From the NCBI RefSeq assembly GCF_006716315.1, contig NZ_VFOV01000001.1:3674501-3738500 (forward strand): DNA of 64,000 nt, read 5' to 3'. The position numbers and the translations under genes are program-made. Below are positions 32,931 through 41,837 of this stretch, piece by piece. The notes under the pieces are model-generated. The model made no database searches. It had not been told where the DNA came from and saw only the letters and a list, made by a program, of their open reading frames with translations. Origin of the DNA: Nocardioides albertanoniae. GTDB taxonomy: Bacteria > Actinomycetota > Actinomycetes > Propionibacteriales > Nocardioidaceae. Position 1 is the stretch's first letter; each line of letters opens with the position of its first letter.

Positions 32931-34205
32931 TCAGCCGCCGATGAGAGGCATCGGGTCGACGGGCGTGCCGTCGCGCAGCATCGTGAAGTGCAGGTGGCAG
33001 GCGGTGGACCAGCCGGTGGTGCCGGCGAAGGCGACGGTCTCCCCACGACCGACGGTGCCCGAGCGCTTCGCATAGCTGGAGATGTGGTTGTAGACGGCGG
33101 TGTAGGAGTGGCCGTTGACGTTGCCGAGGAACAGGTGGAGCCGGTTGCCCCACACGCTCGAGAACGCGGTCGAGATGATCCGGCCCGACCCGACGGCCTG
33201 CAGCGGACGACCGCAGGGGGCGTGGAAGTCGGTGCCGTTGTGCAGCGCGACGTAGCCGTAGATCGGGTGCTTGCGTACGCCGTAGGGAGAGGTGATGTAG
33301 GTGTCTGCCACGGGGGCCGCGAACAGGCCGCCGACCGACCCGACGTTGCGGTCGGCGCCGGCCGCCGCGAGCGCCCGGATCTTCTGGCGCAGCGACGACT
33401 CCTCGCCCTGCAGCTTCTTCAGCTCGGCGGCATCGGCCGCCTTCGCCGCCTCCGCCGACTGCTTCGCCCGGGCCGCCTTCTGCGTCAGCGCCGACATCTC
33501 GGTGTGGGCGCGCGCAGCCTGGTCCCGCAGCGAGTCGACCTCGGCGACCAGCTCGCGCGCCTTCTTCTCCTTGGCCGCGATCGCCGCCGTCGCCTTCTGC
33601 ACCTCGCCCTCGCGCACGACGAGCATCGTCTCGGTCGCCTCCATTCGCTGCAGGGTGGCGTCCTGGCCGGCGGCGGCCGCGTCGGCGTACGTCTGCTGGC
33701 GCATCAGGTCGTCTACCGAGCCGCCGGAGAGGAGCGTCGCGGCCTGGGAGAGCCGCGGGTCTCCCCCGGTGAACCGGGTCAGGATCTCGTCGCGCATCTC
33801 CTCGCGCTGAGCCTTCACCTCGGCCTCGCCCTCGGCGAGCTGCTCGCGTGCCTGCGCGAGCAGCGCCTTCTGCTCGCTCAGCTCGGCCTCCAGCCGGGTG
33901 TGGGCGGCCTGCACCTCACCGAGGCGGGTGTTGAGCTGCTCGAGCCGTGTGCGGGCCCCGTCGAGCTTCTTCTGAGCCGCGGCGTACGTCGCCGATGCCT
34001 CGCGCAGACCGGCGCTGGAGTGCTCGAGGTCCTCCTCGGCAGCCTTCTGGCTCTGCTGGACCTCTCGCTTCTCCTTCTCCAGGCGGTCCTTCTCGTCGGC
34101 GGAGGACGGCGGCGCGGGCGAGAGCAGCACGGCAGCCGCCACGACACAGCTCAGCGCAGCCGCGATCCGGCGCGCACGGGGACTGCTGAGACGAGGGCAG
34201 CGCAC
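32931..34205 (-). CDS. EnvC-like M23 peptidase with coiled coil
   Basis: 424 residues. A signal sequence (about residues 12-35, ending SSA) is followed by about 220 residues of Glu/Lys/Ala-rich coiled coil, a linker, and a C-terminal M23/LytM domain. The zinc ligand pattern is present: HNGTDFHAPCG (His and Asp) and CHLHF. This domain order and position directly downstream of ftsX match FtsEX-controlled amidase activators or endopeptidases such as EnvC in E. coli. Expected to cut septal peptidoglycan on FtsEX command. Unlike classical EnvC, the zinc ligands are intact, so it may be an active enzyme. Confidence 0.9.
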   Translation of the reverse strand: MRCPRLSSPRARRIAAALSCVVAAAVLLSPAPPSSADEKDRLEKEKREVQQSQKAAEEDLEHSSAGLREASATYAAAQKKLDGARTRLEQLNTRLGEVQAAHTRLEAELSEQKALLAQAREQLAEGEAEVKAQREEMRDEILTRFTGGDPRLSQAATLLSGGSVDDLMRQQTYADAAAAGQDATLQRMEATETMLVVREGEVQKATAAIAAKEKKARELVAEVDSLRDQAARAHTEMSALTQKAARAKQSAEAAKAADAAELKKLQGEESSLRQKIRALAAAGADRNVGSVGGLFAAPVADTYITSPYGVRKHPIYGYVALHNGTDFHAPCGRPLQAVGSGRIISTAFSSVWGNRLHLFLGNVNGHSYTAVYNHISSYAKRSGTVGRGETVAFAGTTGWSTACHLHFTMLRDGTPVDPMPLIGG

Positions 34206-34261
34206 AGGGCATCTCCGGTCTGCTGGGGAAGAGAAGACGCCCAGACGCTAGGGGATCCGCG

Positions 34262-35170
34262 TCAGACCTTGATGTATTTCCTCGTGAGCAGGAGTGTCGG
34301 CACCAGGGTGAGCAGGATGCCCAGCACGGCGACGATCGCGAAGGAGCTGAAGAACTCCTCCCAGCCGACCCACTGGGTCACCGAGGTGGCGGAGAGCCGC
34401 TGCTCGACGCCGAAGTACATCACCGAGGCCAGCGCGACCCCGGACAGCGCGATGCCGACCAGCGCCACCACCAGCGACTCCAGGAGGAAGGGCAGCGCGA
34501 TATAGAGCGTGGAGGCACCGACCAGGCGCATGATCCCGATCTCCCTGCGGCGGGCGAACGCCGCCAGCCGGATGGTGTTGGCGACCAGCAGCAGGGCGGC
34601 GATGACCAGCACGATCGCACCGACGAGCGCCGCACTCTGCAGCCCGTCGACAGCCGCGAGGATGGGCCCGGTGACCTCGTGGACGTCACCGACATGGTCG
34701 ACTCCGTCGAGGCCCGCCACCGCCTCGATGATCTCGGCGGAATGGTGCGGGTCGGTCATCGTGACCCAGTAGGACTCCCACATGTCACTGGACTTCACCA
34801 CCGGGTCGGGGCCACTGACGCCTTCGACATCGAGAGCCTGCAGCCGCTCGTAGGCCTGCTTCTGGCTCTCCTCCTCGACCTTGTCGACATACCTGTTGTC
34901 GTCGAGGGCGGCGGTGATGACTTCCTTCTGGCTGTCGTCGACGGCGCCGGCACAGTGCGGGTTGCGGTCGTTGGCGCCGTTGCACAGGTAGAGGGTGATC
35001 TGCAGCTCGTCGCCCCAGACCTCCTCGGTGAGCTGGGCCTGCTCGCGCAGCAGGAGCCCGACGCCGGCCAGAGTGAGCGAGACGAGCAGGGTCAGGGCCA
35101 CCGCGACGTGCATCGACAGGTTGCGGCGGAGCCCCTGCTGGAGCTCGGTGAAAACGTAACGCAGCTGCAT
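34262..35170 (-). CDS. ftsX: Cell division protein FtsX
   Basis: 302 residues with four membrane segments: one near residues 20-42 and three in the C-terminal half. The large extracytoplasmic loop between the first two (about residues 45-175) contains ELQITLYLCNGAN...NPHCAGAV, whose Cys pair may form a disulfide. RRREIGIMRLVGAS is the conserved cytoplasmic coupling segment. It works with FtsE and regulates the downstream M23 hydrolase. Confidence 0.95.
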   Translation of the reverse strand: MQLRYVFTELQQGLRRNLSMHVAVALTLLVSLTLAGVGLLLREQAQLTEEVWGDELQITLYLCNGANDRNPHCAGAVDDSQKEVITAALDDNRYVDKVEEESQKQAYERLQALDVEGVSGPDPVVKSSDMWESYWVTMTDPHHSAEIIEAVAGLDGVDHVGDVHEVTGPILAAVDGLQSAALVGAIVLVIAALLLVANTIRLAAFARRREIGIMRLVGASTLYIALPFLLESLVVALVGIALSGVALASVMYFGVEQRLSATSVTQWVGWEEFFSSFAIVAVLGILLTLVPTLLLTRKYIKV

Positions 35171-35246
35171 GGCGGGTCGAGGACCCTTTCTAGTCGTAGA
35201 GCCTGGTCGTGGGCGAGGTCAGGACGCGGGCGTCAGAACTGTTGCC

Positions 35247-35936
35247 TCAGAATTGGGCACCGTAGCCACCCTGGACCTGGTCGCGGACGACATGTCCGTG
35301 CTCGAGCTCGATGACGCGCTTACGCATCTGGTCGACCATGGTGACGTCGTGGGTCGCCATCACGATGGTGGTGCCGGACCGGTTGATGCGGTCGAGCAGA
35401 CGCATGATGCCGACGGTGTTCGTGGGGTCGAGGTTTCCGGTCGGCTCGTCGGCGATGAGGATCATCGGCCGGTTGATGAAGGCCCGGGCGACGGCCACTC
35501 GCTGCTGCTCACCACCGGAGAGCTCGTCGGGCATCCGCTCGCCCTTGCCGTCGAGCCCGACCAGCTCGAGCGTCTCCGGCACGCGCTGCCGGATCTCACG
35601 GCTGGAGTGACCGGTGACCTGCATCGCGAACGCGACGTTCTCGGCGACGGTCTTGTTGGCGAGGAGACGGAAGTCCTGGAAGATCGTGCCGACCTGGCGA
35701 CGCAGCCGCGGCACCTTCCAGCCGGCGAGCCGGTTGATCTCCTTGCCGGCGACGTAGACCCGACCGCTGGTCGGGCGCTGCTCGCGCAGCATCAGCTTGA
35801 GCGCCGTCGACTTTCCCGAGCCCGACTGGCCCACGAGGAAGACGAACTCCCCCTTCTGGATGTCGATCGACAGGCTGTTGAGGGCAGGTCGTGCCTGCCC
35901 TGGATAGGCCTTGCTGACCTTCTCGAAGCGGATCAC
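35247..35936 (-). CDS. ftsE: Cell division ATP-binding protein FtsE
   Basis: 229 residues from GTG 35936 (VIRFEKVSKAYPG), the position where FtsE proteins normally begin. Walker A GQSGSGKST, Q-loop in IFQDFRLLANKTVAEN, signature LSGGEQQR, Walker B ILIADEPTGNLDP and H-loop MATHD are all present. A 76-base gap separates it from ftsX. FtsE uses ATP to drive FtsX conformational changes at the septum. Confidence 0.96.
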   Translation of the reverse strand: MIRFEKVSKAYPGQARPALNSLSIDIQKGEFVFLVGQSGSGKSTALKLMLREQRPTSGRVYVAGKEINRLAGWKVPRLRRQVGTIFQDFRLLANKTVAENVAFAMQVTGHSSREIRQRVPETLELVGLDGKGERMPDELSGGEQQRVAVARAFINRPMILIADEPTGNLDPTNTVGIMRLLDRINRSGTTIVMATHDVTMVDQMRKRVIELEHGHVVRDQVQGGYGAQF

Positions 35937-36123
35937 CGGACCGAGGGTAGTGCAACCGTGGTCAACCACCGAGCCGGGACCGCCACCGGACCACCACCGG
36001 CCCTCCGCCGGCGCTCAGCAGGGCCTCCACCGGACCTGCAGACTCCCAGATCGACCCTCCCGACGCCCGTACGGACGGCTCGCGACTTCGGCGATGAGAT
36101 ACCTGCCCCTGTACTCTGACCAG

Positions 36124-36741
36124 GTGGGTTCTGTAGGCCGGATACTGATAGGTGCAGTCATCCTGACCGCGATCGCGGTCGGGATCGGCGTGCTCACCCT
36201 GAAAGACGACAAGCCGAAGACCACCGAGGTGAAGGGCGACCTCAGCACCGCTGACACCACCACCATGCACGTACGCCGTGGCGCGTTCTGCGACCGCGTC
36301 GCGAAGGCAGACGTGAGCGATGCCCTCGGCGGCGCCGCGTCCGAGAAGAAGGCCTACAACGACGGCGACCAGACCACCATCTCCGGCGACGTCAGTGACG
36401 TCGCCCAGGAGTACGGGTGCATCTGGACCGGCCCGAAGGACTCGGCCACCTCCGCCCGCGCCTGGGTCTTCGCACCGCCGGTCACCAAGGACTGGGCCAC
36501 TCAGATGACCAAGAGCGTGCCGAAGGGCTGCAAGGCCGCGGCGAAGCCCGCCTATGGCAAGCCGTCGGTCGCTCTGACCTGCACCGACTCGAAGAAGCAG
36601 CCGAAGGCGATGTTCCGCGGCCTCTTCGGCGACGCCTGGCTCTCCTGCGAGCTCACAGGCAAGGCCGGCGAGTCGGCCGCGAGCCTTCAGAAGCGCGCGT
36701 CCCGCTGGTGCCTGGTCACTGCCGACGCGGCCTCGGCCTGA
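36124..36741 (+). CDS. Single-pass membrane protein of unknown function
   Basis: About 205 residues from GTG 36124; ATG 36094 would add ten. A TACTCT box at 36112-36117 stands exactly where a -10 would for a leaderless GTG start. A hydrophobic segment (RILIGAVILTAIAVGIGVLTL, split here only by its position) near the N-terminus anchors an exported domain of about 175 residues. The domain has four Cys, in FCDRV, GCIW, GCKAA/LTCTD and LSCEL/WCLV, suggesting disulfides. I do not recognise the family; it resembles the secreted DUF3558-like class only in layout. Confidence 0.75.
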   Translation: MGSVGRILIGAVILTAIAVGIGVLTLKDDKPKTTEVKGDLSTADTTTMHVRRGAFCDRVAKADVSDALGGAASEKKAYNDGDQTTISGDVSDVAQEYGCIWTGPKDSATSARAWVFAPPVTKDWATQMTKSVPKGCKAAAKPAYGKPSVALTCTDSKKQPKAMFRGLFGDAWLSCELTGKAGESAASLQKRASRWCLVTADAASA

Positions 36742-36789
36742 GACGACGCCCCGAATGCGGGCCCGCCACGGCGAGCCGTTTGCACTTCC

Positions 36790-36808
36790 TTAAAGTCTAG
36801 TGCTTTAA
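36790..36808. repeat. AT-rich inverted repeat in convergent gap
   Basis: TTAAAG-TCTAGTG-CTTTAA, a perfect 6-7-6 inverted repeat, is one of the most AT-rich stretches in the window. It lies between two convergent genes, 50 bases after the membrane protein stop. It could be a protein-binding site or a weak terminator; no gene start is near. Confidence 0.45.
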
Positions 36809-36873
36809 TCGACTTAGTCGCTCGGGTCGGGTAGGCACCTCACCGGGCGACGCGCGACGCCGCGGACACTGAG

Positions 36874-37641
36874 TCAGAGCAGTTCCTGTCGGCGAGCGGG
36901 TGGGGTCCTTAGGGATGGGGATCCCACCCGCGACGCGATCCACGACAAGACGGTCTCGGCGAACTCGGCGGGCTGGTTGCGGTGCACGAAGTGACCGACG
37001 TCGAAGCAGACCAGGTCGGAGATCGGGATCCGCCGGGCGACGTCCTCGAGCTCGGCCCGAGGGATATGGCTGTTGCCGCCGCCCGCGACCACCAGGGTCG
37101 GCATCGGCAGCACGCTGAGCTGCTCCCACATCCACTCGTCGCGGATCGTGGCCTCGACCATCAGCGCCGCGACGCACTCCCAGTCGTGGGCGACCGGCTT
37201 GCCCAGACGCCCGGGCCGCTTGCGATCACGCTCGGACGACGGCGGCGCACCGTCCTCGATGACCAGGCCGGCGACCAGATCGGGCCGGTGCATGGCCACC
37301 AGCAGCGCGACGACGCTCCCGGCGGAGTGGCCGACGAGGACCGCACCGGAGATGCCGAGCTCGTCCATCGCGACGATGATGTCGTCGGCGATGAGCCGGA
37401 GGGAGTATTCCGAGGCCCAGTCCGTCTCGCCGTGGCCGCGCAGGTCGAAGGCGTAGGTGCGGTGAGCCGCGGCAAGTCTGGGTATGACGCTCCGCCACCG
37501 CTTCGCGGTGCCCCCGAGCTCGTGCAGCAGGACCATCGGGACTCCGTGCTCAGGGCCGTGCACGTCATAGACGTACGTCGCCCCTCGGCCCGGCAGCGGC
37601 AGCCTGGTGCGCGTGGGCACCGGCATCAGTTCAATCGTCAC
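36874..37641 (-). CDS. Alpha/beta hydrolase
   Basis: 255 residues. Landmarks of the fold: VLLHELGGTAKRW (oxyanion region), FDLRGHGETDW, nucleophile elbow VGHSAGSVV, and the C-terminal GHFVHRNQP with the catalytic His. VIEDGAPPS precedes the cap-like section. Family members are esterases, epoxide or dienelactone-type hydrolases; the substrate cannot be predicted. It stands alone, convergent to the membrane protein and 95 bases downstream of prfB. Confidence 0.88.
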   Translation of the reverse strand: MTIELMPVPTRTRLPLPGRGATYVYDVHGPEHGVPMVLLHELGGTAKRWRSVIPRLAAAHRTYAFDLRGHGETDWASEYSLRLIADDIIVAMDELGISGAVLVGHSAGSVVALLVAMHRPDLVAGLVIEDGAPPSSERDRKRPGRLGKPVAHDWECVAALMVEATIRDEWMWEQLSVLPMPTLVVAGGGNSHIPRAELEDVARRIPISDLVCFDVGHFVHRNQPAEFAETVLSWIASRVGSPSLRTPPARRQELL

Positions 37642-37736
37642 GTTCAGCAGTGTGAGCCCGCGCGGGCGCGGCTCAAAGCACCGCCACCACCCAATCTCGA
37701 AACAGTCTCACTTCAAGATCCGGGCGACGGCGTAGG

Positions 37737-38855
37737 TCAGTTCTGCTCGGCCTTCTCCGCGCCCCGGCGCCAGCGGATGCCGGCCTCCAAGAACCCGTCG
37801 ATGTCGCCGTCGAAGACCGCCTGCGGGTTGCCGACCTCATGGGTCGTACGCAGGTCCTTGACGATCTGGTAGGGGTTGAGCACGTAGTTGCGCATCTGGT
37901 CGCCCCAGGATGCGGCGACGTCGCCCTTGAGCTCCTTGAGCTGCGCCTCCTCCTCGGCCTTCTTCAGCGCGAGCAGCTTGGCCTTGAGCACGATCATCGC
38001 GGCGGCCTTGTTCTGCAGCTGCGACTTCTCGTTCTGGCAGGACACGACCGTGCCGGTCGGGATGTGGGTCAGGCGCACCGCCGAGTCGGTGGTGTTGACC
38101 GACTGGCCACCGGGGCCCGAGGAGCGGTAGACGTCGACCTTGATGTCGTTCTCGTCGAGGTCGATCTCGTCGGTCTGCTCCAGCACGGGCACGACCTCGA
38201 CGGCGGCGAAGGAGGTCTGGCGGCGGCCCTGGTTGTCGAAGGGGCTGATCCGCACCAGGCGGTGGGTGCCGGCCTCGACGGACAGGGTGCCGTAGGCGTA
38301 TGGAGCGTGGACCGCGAAGGTGGCGGACTTCAGTCCGGCCTCCTCGGCGTAGGAGGTGTCGAAGACCTCGACCGGGTACTTGTTGCGCTCGGCCCAGCGG
38401 ACGTACATCCGCATCAGCATCTCGGCGAAGTCGGCGGCGTCGACGCCACCGGCGCCGGAGCGGATCGTGACCAGAGCCTCGCGGGCGTCGTACTCCCCCG
38501 AGAGCAGCGTGCGGATCTCCAGGCTCTCGACGGCCTTCTTGATCCGGCCGAGCTCGGCCTCGGACTCGGCCAGCGTGTCGGCGTCGCCCTCCTCCTGCGC
38601 CATCTCGACCATCAGCTCGAGGTCGCCGATGCGGGTGTCGAGCTCGGTGAACTTGTTGAGCTCACCCTGCAGCAGGGAGAGGCGGCCGGTGACGCGGGTG
38701 GCGTTGTCCTGGTCGTCCCAGAGGTCGGGCGCGGCGACCTGGTCGCCGAGGTCGGCGATCTCCTTGCGCATCGCGTCCAGGTCCAGCACCTGGCCGATGG
38801 TCTGCATCGTTGCCTGGAGCTGCTTGATCTCGGTGTCGAATTCGGGGCCTGCCAC
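37737..38855 (-). CDS. prfB: Peptide chain release factor 2
   Basis: 372 residues from GTG 38855 ([10 protein letters not shown]). RF2 is identified by the SPF tripeptide in [17 protein letters not shown], which recognises UGA, and by [10 protein letters not shown] with the catalytic GGQ. The gene is a single open frame: the programmed +1 frameshift used by many bacterial prfB genes is absent, as usual in actinobacteria. It terminates translation at UAA and UGA. Its position beside ftsE follows the conserved actinobacterial order, interrupted here by the hydrolase and membrane protein. Confidence 0.96.
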   Translation of the reverse strand: MAGPEFDTEIKQLQATMQTIGQVLDLDAMRKEIADLGDQVAAPDLWDDQDNATRVTGRLSLLQGELNKFTELDTRIGDLELMVEMAQEEGDADTLAESEAELGRIKKAVESLEIRTLLSGEYDAREALVTIRSGAGGVDAADFAEMLMRMYVRWAERNKYPVEVFDTSYAEEAGLKSATFAVHAPYAYGTLSVEAGTHRLVRISPFDNQGRRQTSFAAVEVVPVLEQTDEIDLDENDIKVDVYRSSGPGGQSVNTTDSAVRLTHIPTGTVVSCQNEKSQLQNKAAAMIVLKAKLLALKKAEEEAQLKELKGDVAASWGDQMRNYVLNPYQIVKDLRTTHEVGNPQAVFDGDIDGFLEAGIRWRRGAEKAEQN

Positions 38856-38950
38856 GACTGCAAGGCTACCCGTCCCGTGGTGCCGCACCCGATTCGCGGT
38901 GACAACGGCGCTCCCGGACTGCACTCGCGGACTGCACTCCCGGAAATGCG

Positions 38951-38981
38951 CTCGACCTCCGGCTCAGAGCCGGAGGTCGAG
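38951..38981 (-). terminator. Strong hairpin downstream of NlpC/P60 gene
   Basis: CTCGACCTCCGGCT and AGCCGGAGGTCGAG form a perfect 14-bp stem with a three-base loop, 55 bases past the P60 stop. On the plus strand GGGGGATTTT follows. Upstream, GGACTGCACTC occurs twice (around 38916-38940). Confidence 0.8.
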
Positions 38982-39036
38982 CACCAGGGGGATTTTCAGT
39001 TGGAACCCACGAACGGATCCAGAGGGGTCAGGCCGA

Positions 39037-39840
39037 TCAGGCGGCCTGGTGGACCGAGCCGGCGAACCAGCCGTCCCACGCAGGCTCTTCGCGAACCTGG
39101 GCGCCCGGCTTCGGGGCGTGCAGCATGATCGCTTGGCCGTTCTCCCAGCGCAGGAAGATGCCGACGTGGTAGACGGGGTCACCGAAGAAGATCAGGTCGC
39201 CGCGCTTGACCTGGTCGTTCGGGATGGTCGGCAGCGAACCTGCCTGCGCCCCCGAGACCCGCGGCAGCTCGATGCCGGCGGCACCGTAGGCGTACTGCGT
39301 CAGACCCGAGCAGTCGAACGAGTCCGGACCGGTGGCGCCCCAGACGTAGGGGTCACCGATCTGCTCCGAGGCGACGCTGATGGCCTTCTCGATCTTGCCG
39401 GACTGGCTCTCGGCGTACGCCTTGGCCGCGGCCTCTTCCTTCTTCTTCTCCTCCGCGGCCTTCTTGGCCGCGATGGCTGCCTGGCGCTTGGCCTCGGCGG
39501 CCTTGCGGGCCGCCTCCGCCTTGCGCTGCTGCTCGTCGACCGCGCGGTCGAGCTGCTTGATGTCGGTCACCATCGCAGCCGGGGTGGCGGTGGGCTCCAT
39601 GACCGGAGCCTCGACGACGGTGGCCGACGCGACGGTCGACTCATGGGTGACCGGGGCGGCGTTGGCCGCGGGCACCGCTACGAGGGCGCCAGCGGCGATC
39701 CCGCTGGCCAGGGTGACCCGGCCGGCGAGCTTGCCGTGGCCGTTGAGGGACCCTGCGATCGTCCGGGCGATCGAGACGTTGGGCGTCCGGAACGGACGTG
39801 GTGCGCCCCGATGGGCAGGACGAGATACGGACTTGGACAT
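39037..39840 (-). CDS. Secreted NlpC/P60 peptidoglycan hydrolase
   Basis: 267 residues from ATG 39840, with GGAAGGAA upstream. The long N-terminal export region (Arg-rich, then RVTLASGIAAGALVAVPAANA) is followed by a highly charged Ala/Lys/Glu coiled coil of about 90 residues and the NlpC/P60 domain. Catalytic Cys is in DSFDCSGLTQYAYG and His in YHVGIFL. It hydrolyses stem-peptide bonds, probably D-Glu to diaminopimelate. A c-di-AMP riboswitch directly precedes the gene, linking expression to cell-envelope or osmotic state, as for resuscitation and wall hydrolases in other actinobacteria. Confidence 0.94.
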   Translation of the reverse strand: MSKSVSRPAHRGAPRPFRTPNVSIARTIAGSLNGHGKLAGRVTLASGIAAGALVAVPAANAAPVTHESTVASATVVEAPVMEPTATPAAMVTDIKQLDRAVDEQQRKAEAARKAAEAKRQAAIAAKKAAEEKKKEEAAAKAYAESQSGKIEKAISVASEQIGDPYVWGATGPDSFDCSGLTQYAYGAAGIELPRVSGAQAGSLPTIPNDQVKRGDLIFFGDPVYHVGIFLRWENGQAIMLHAPKPGAQVREEPAWDGWFAGSVHQAA

Positions 39841-39854
39841 GCGTGAGTTCCTTC

Positions 39855-39932
39855 CCACGCCTACGAGGTGAGCTGTCGGGTTCGGGCTGAAAGGTGCCCG
39901 GTCATCCGTGGATGACTTCACCCCAAGCGACT
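39855..39932 (-). promoter_or_regulatory. Cyclic di-AMP (ydaO/yuaA) riboswitch
   Basis: The leader of the P60 gene contains both hallmark blocks of this aptamer: CGCTTGGGGTGAA at the 5' side and CCGAACCCGACAGC, then CTCGTAGGCG, at the 3' side. CGCTT (39925-39929) pairs with AGGCG (39858-39862) as the closing stem P1, and CATCC-ACG-GGATG type pairing lies inside. In this class ligand binding normally turns expression off. The start codon follows 15-18 bases after the aptamer. Confidence 0.92.
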
Positions 39933-39935
39933 GTC

Positions 39936-40224
39936 CGAGTTAGCCGCGTAATACTTGGGTCCCCCGCTCCTGTCCCATCGTGCTGCTGGGTGTGAGGGTA
40001 AGAGTTGAGTAGTTGGGGCCGGCGTCCGGAGGGACAGGATTGGGCGTGTGCCGGAGCCGGTCGTGCGTCGTGCACGGCTCATCAAAGGTGACACGCCGCC
40101 AAAGCCGGATCCAATCGCCAGAGGCAGATTCCGTACGCAGAGCCCGTTCTCACGCCTGATTTCGCCCTCTCAGGTGAGCCATCTCACGCGTTGGACACCT
40201 GTTCTGACGCCTTTTCGGCTGCGG
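39936..40224. other. Intergenic stretch upstream of P60 riboswitch
   Basis: No gene is supported here. It should contain the promoter of the riboswitch-P60 transcript and the 3' end of the OmpR-type regulator transcript. GAGCCG and CGGCTC at 40054-40080 flank a 15-base region with GTGC repeats, a likely terminator. No clear -35/-10 pair was found. Confidence 0.5.
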
Positions 40225-40905
40225 CTACTCCGCCGCCTCGAGCCTGAAACCGACGCCGCGGACCGCGACGACCTTCTCCAGCACACCGGCTGCCTCGAGC
40301 TTCTGACGCAGGCGTCCGACGGTGACGTCGAGGGTCTTGGTCGAGCCGTACCAGTTCTCGTCCCACACCTCGGCCATCAGCCGGTCGCGGGAGACCACCT
40401 TGTCGCGGGAGGCGGCCAGGACGGCCAGGAGCGCGAACTCCTTGCCGGTCAGGGCGACCTCGCGGTCACCGGCGTAGACCCGGTGGGCGGCCACGTCGAT
40501 GCGCAGGGCATCGTCGTCGTCACCGGGCTCGACCGGGCCCGAGCGGCGCAGCAGCGCACGGACCCGCGCCTGCAGCACGGCCAGCGCGAACGGCTTGGCC
40601 AGGTAGTCGTCGGCCCCGGCGTCGAGCCCGACGACCAGGTCGATCTCGGCGTCGCGGGCGGTGAGGATCATGATGCCGCCCTCGTAGCCGTTGTCGCGCA
40701 CGGCCTTGCAGACCTCCAGCCCGTCCATGTCGGGAAGGCCGAGGTCGAGCAGCACGAGCTCGGCCTCGTAGGGCGGCGCCAGCAGCTCCAACGCCTTCTT
40801 GCCGGAGTCGACCCAGGTGACGTCATAGCCCTCACGCTGCAGCGTGCGCACCAGCGGAGCGGCGATGTCCTCTTGGTCTTCTACGACGAGCACGGAGTTA
40901 GACAT
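40225..40905 (-). CDS. Response regulator, OmpR/PhoB family (orphan)
   Basis: 226 residues. Receiver: VLVVEDQEDI at the start, phosphoacceptor in LVLLDLGLPDMDG, conserved Thr in ILTARD and Lys in DYLAKPF. Winged-helix effector: LTGKEFALLAVLAASRDKVVSRDRLM and TLDVTVGRLRQKLE. No kinase gene is adjacent. The start is ATG 40905 with no ribosome site, but TATTGT stands seven bases upstream, fitting a leaderless promoter inside the 3' end region of the LigD polymerase gene. It lies 14 bases after the ligase operon, so both separate and joint transcription are possible. Confidence 0.9.
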   Translation of the reverse strand: MSNSVLVVEDQEDIAAPLVRTLQREGYDVTWVDSGKKALELLAPPYEAELVLLDLGLPDMDGLEVCKAVRDNGYEGGIMILTARDAEIDLVVGLDAGADDYLAKPFALAVLQARVRALLRRSGPVEPGDDDDALRIDVAAHRVYAGDREVALTGKEFALLAVLAASRDKVVSRDRLMAEVWDENWYGSTKTLDVTVGRLRQKLEAAGVLEKVVAVRGVGFRLEAAE

Positions 40906-40919
40906 GAGGAGAACAATAG

Positions 40920-41837
40920 TTAGGGGCCTGTAGGACTTGTGAAGGGATCCCCTGAAACTGATACCCGCGTGATCACATCGTTAGGTCCCAGTTGCTCGAT
41001 TCCCAGGGGATCTTCGGCTCCGCTCTCGACCTCCTGCCAGGTGATCGGTGCCGCGACCTTCGGGATCTCCTTGCCTCGCAGCGAGTAGGGGCAGATCGTC
41101 GTCTTGGAGCCAGAATTCTGTGACCAGTCGAGAAATACCTTCCCTGACCTGCGGCTTTTCGTCATCGTCGCGGTCACCTTGGTCGGGTTGGCCTTCTGCA
41201 GCTCCTCGGCGATCTCCTTGGCCAGCGCCGTGGCGACCTCAGGCTCGACGGGCTCCGGCAGAGCGGCGTAGAGGTGCAAGCCCTTGCTCCCGCTGAGCAC
41301 CGGCGTCGCGGCGAGGCCACGCTCGCCGAGGGCGTCGCGCACCAGCAGCGCGACCTGGCAGCACTCCTGGAGGCCGGCCGGTTCGCCGGGATCGAGGTCG
41401 ATCACGATCCGGTCGGCACCTGCCGGGGTGCCGTCGCCGTCGACCGTCCACTGGTGGACGTGCAGCTCCAGCGCGGAGAGGTTGGCGGCCCAGGTGAGCG
41501 CCGCGAGACTGTCGAGGATCGGGAAGGTGAGCGTGCCTTCTTGGTGGTCTGCCGTACGTGACCCGGTGGTCGGGACGGTGACGGTGCGGACCCAGCTCGG
41601 GGTGCCCGCGGGTGCGTTCTTCTCGAAGAACGACATGTCGCCGATGCCGTGCGGCCAGCGGATCCTCGTCACGGCGCGGTCCTGGAGCTGCGGGAGGAGC
41701 ACCGGCGCGACCTGGGCGTAGTAGTTGAGCACCTCGCCCTTGGTCATGCCGGTGCGCGGGTAGAGGACCTTGCTGAGGTTGGTCAGGGTCAGGACCCTGC
41801 CGTCGACCTCGACGCGTACCTCTTCTCGTTCGACCAT
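40920..41837 (-). CDS. LigD-type polymerase/primase domain protein
   Basis: 305 residues from ATG 41837, sharing its A with the ligase stop. The sequence is the free-standing polymerase (primase-like) domain of LigD: LTNLSKVLYPRTGMTKGEVLNYY, DMSFFEKNAPAGTPSWV, VIDLDPGE with the metal-binding Asp pair, SGSKGLHLY, and VFLDWSQN. It fills gaps at DNA ends in non-homologous end joining with Ku and the ligase. In this genome the ligase and polymerase are separate genes, and no phosphoesterase domain is visible. Coupled translation points to a complex. Confidence 0.92.
   Translation of the reverse strand: MVEREEVRVEVDGRVLTLTNLSKVLYPRTGMTKGEVLNYYAQVAPVLLPQLQDRAVTRIRWPHGIGDMSFFEKNAPAGTPSWVRTVTVPTTGSRTADHQEGTLTFPILDSLAALTWAANLSALELHVHQWTVDGDGTPAGADRIVIDLDPGEPAGLQECCQVALLVRDALGERGLAATPVLSGSKGLHLYAALPEPVEPEVATALAKEIAEELQKANPTKVTATMTKSRRSGKVFLDWSQNSGSKTTICPYSLRGKEIPKVAAPITWQEVESGAEDPLGIEQLGPNDVITRVSVSGDPFTSPTGP

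Noticed and set aside
36094..36123. Upstream ATG as start of the single-pass membrane protein
   Set aside because: GTG 36124 follows a TACTCT box at leaderless spacing; the ATG frame start adds ten residues without a ribosome site. Kept as an alternative only.
37737..38924. A programmed frameshift in prfB
   Set aside because: The RF2 frame is continuous from GTG 38855, with no early in-frame UGA; actinobacterial prfB genes normally lack it.
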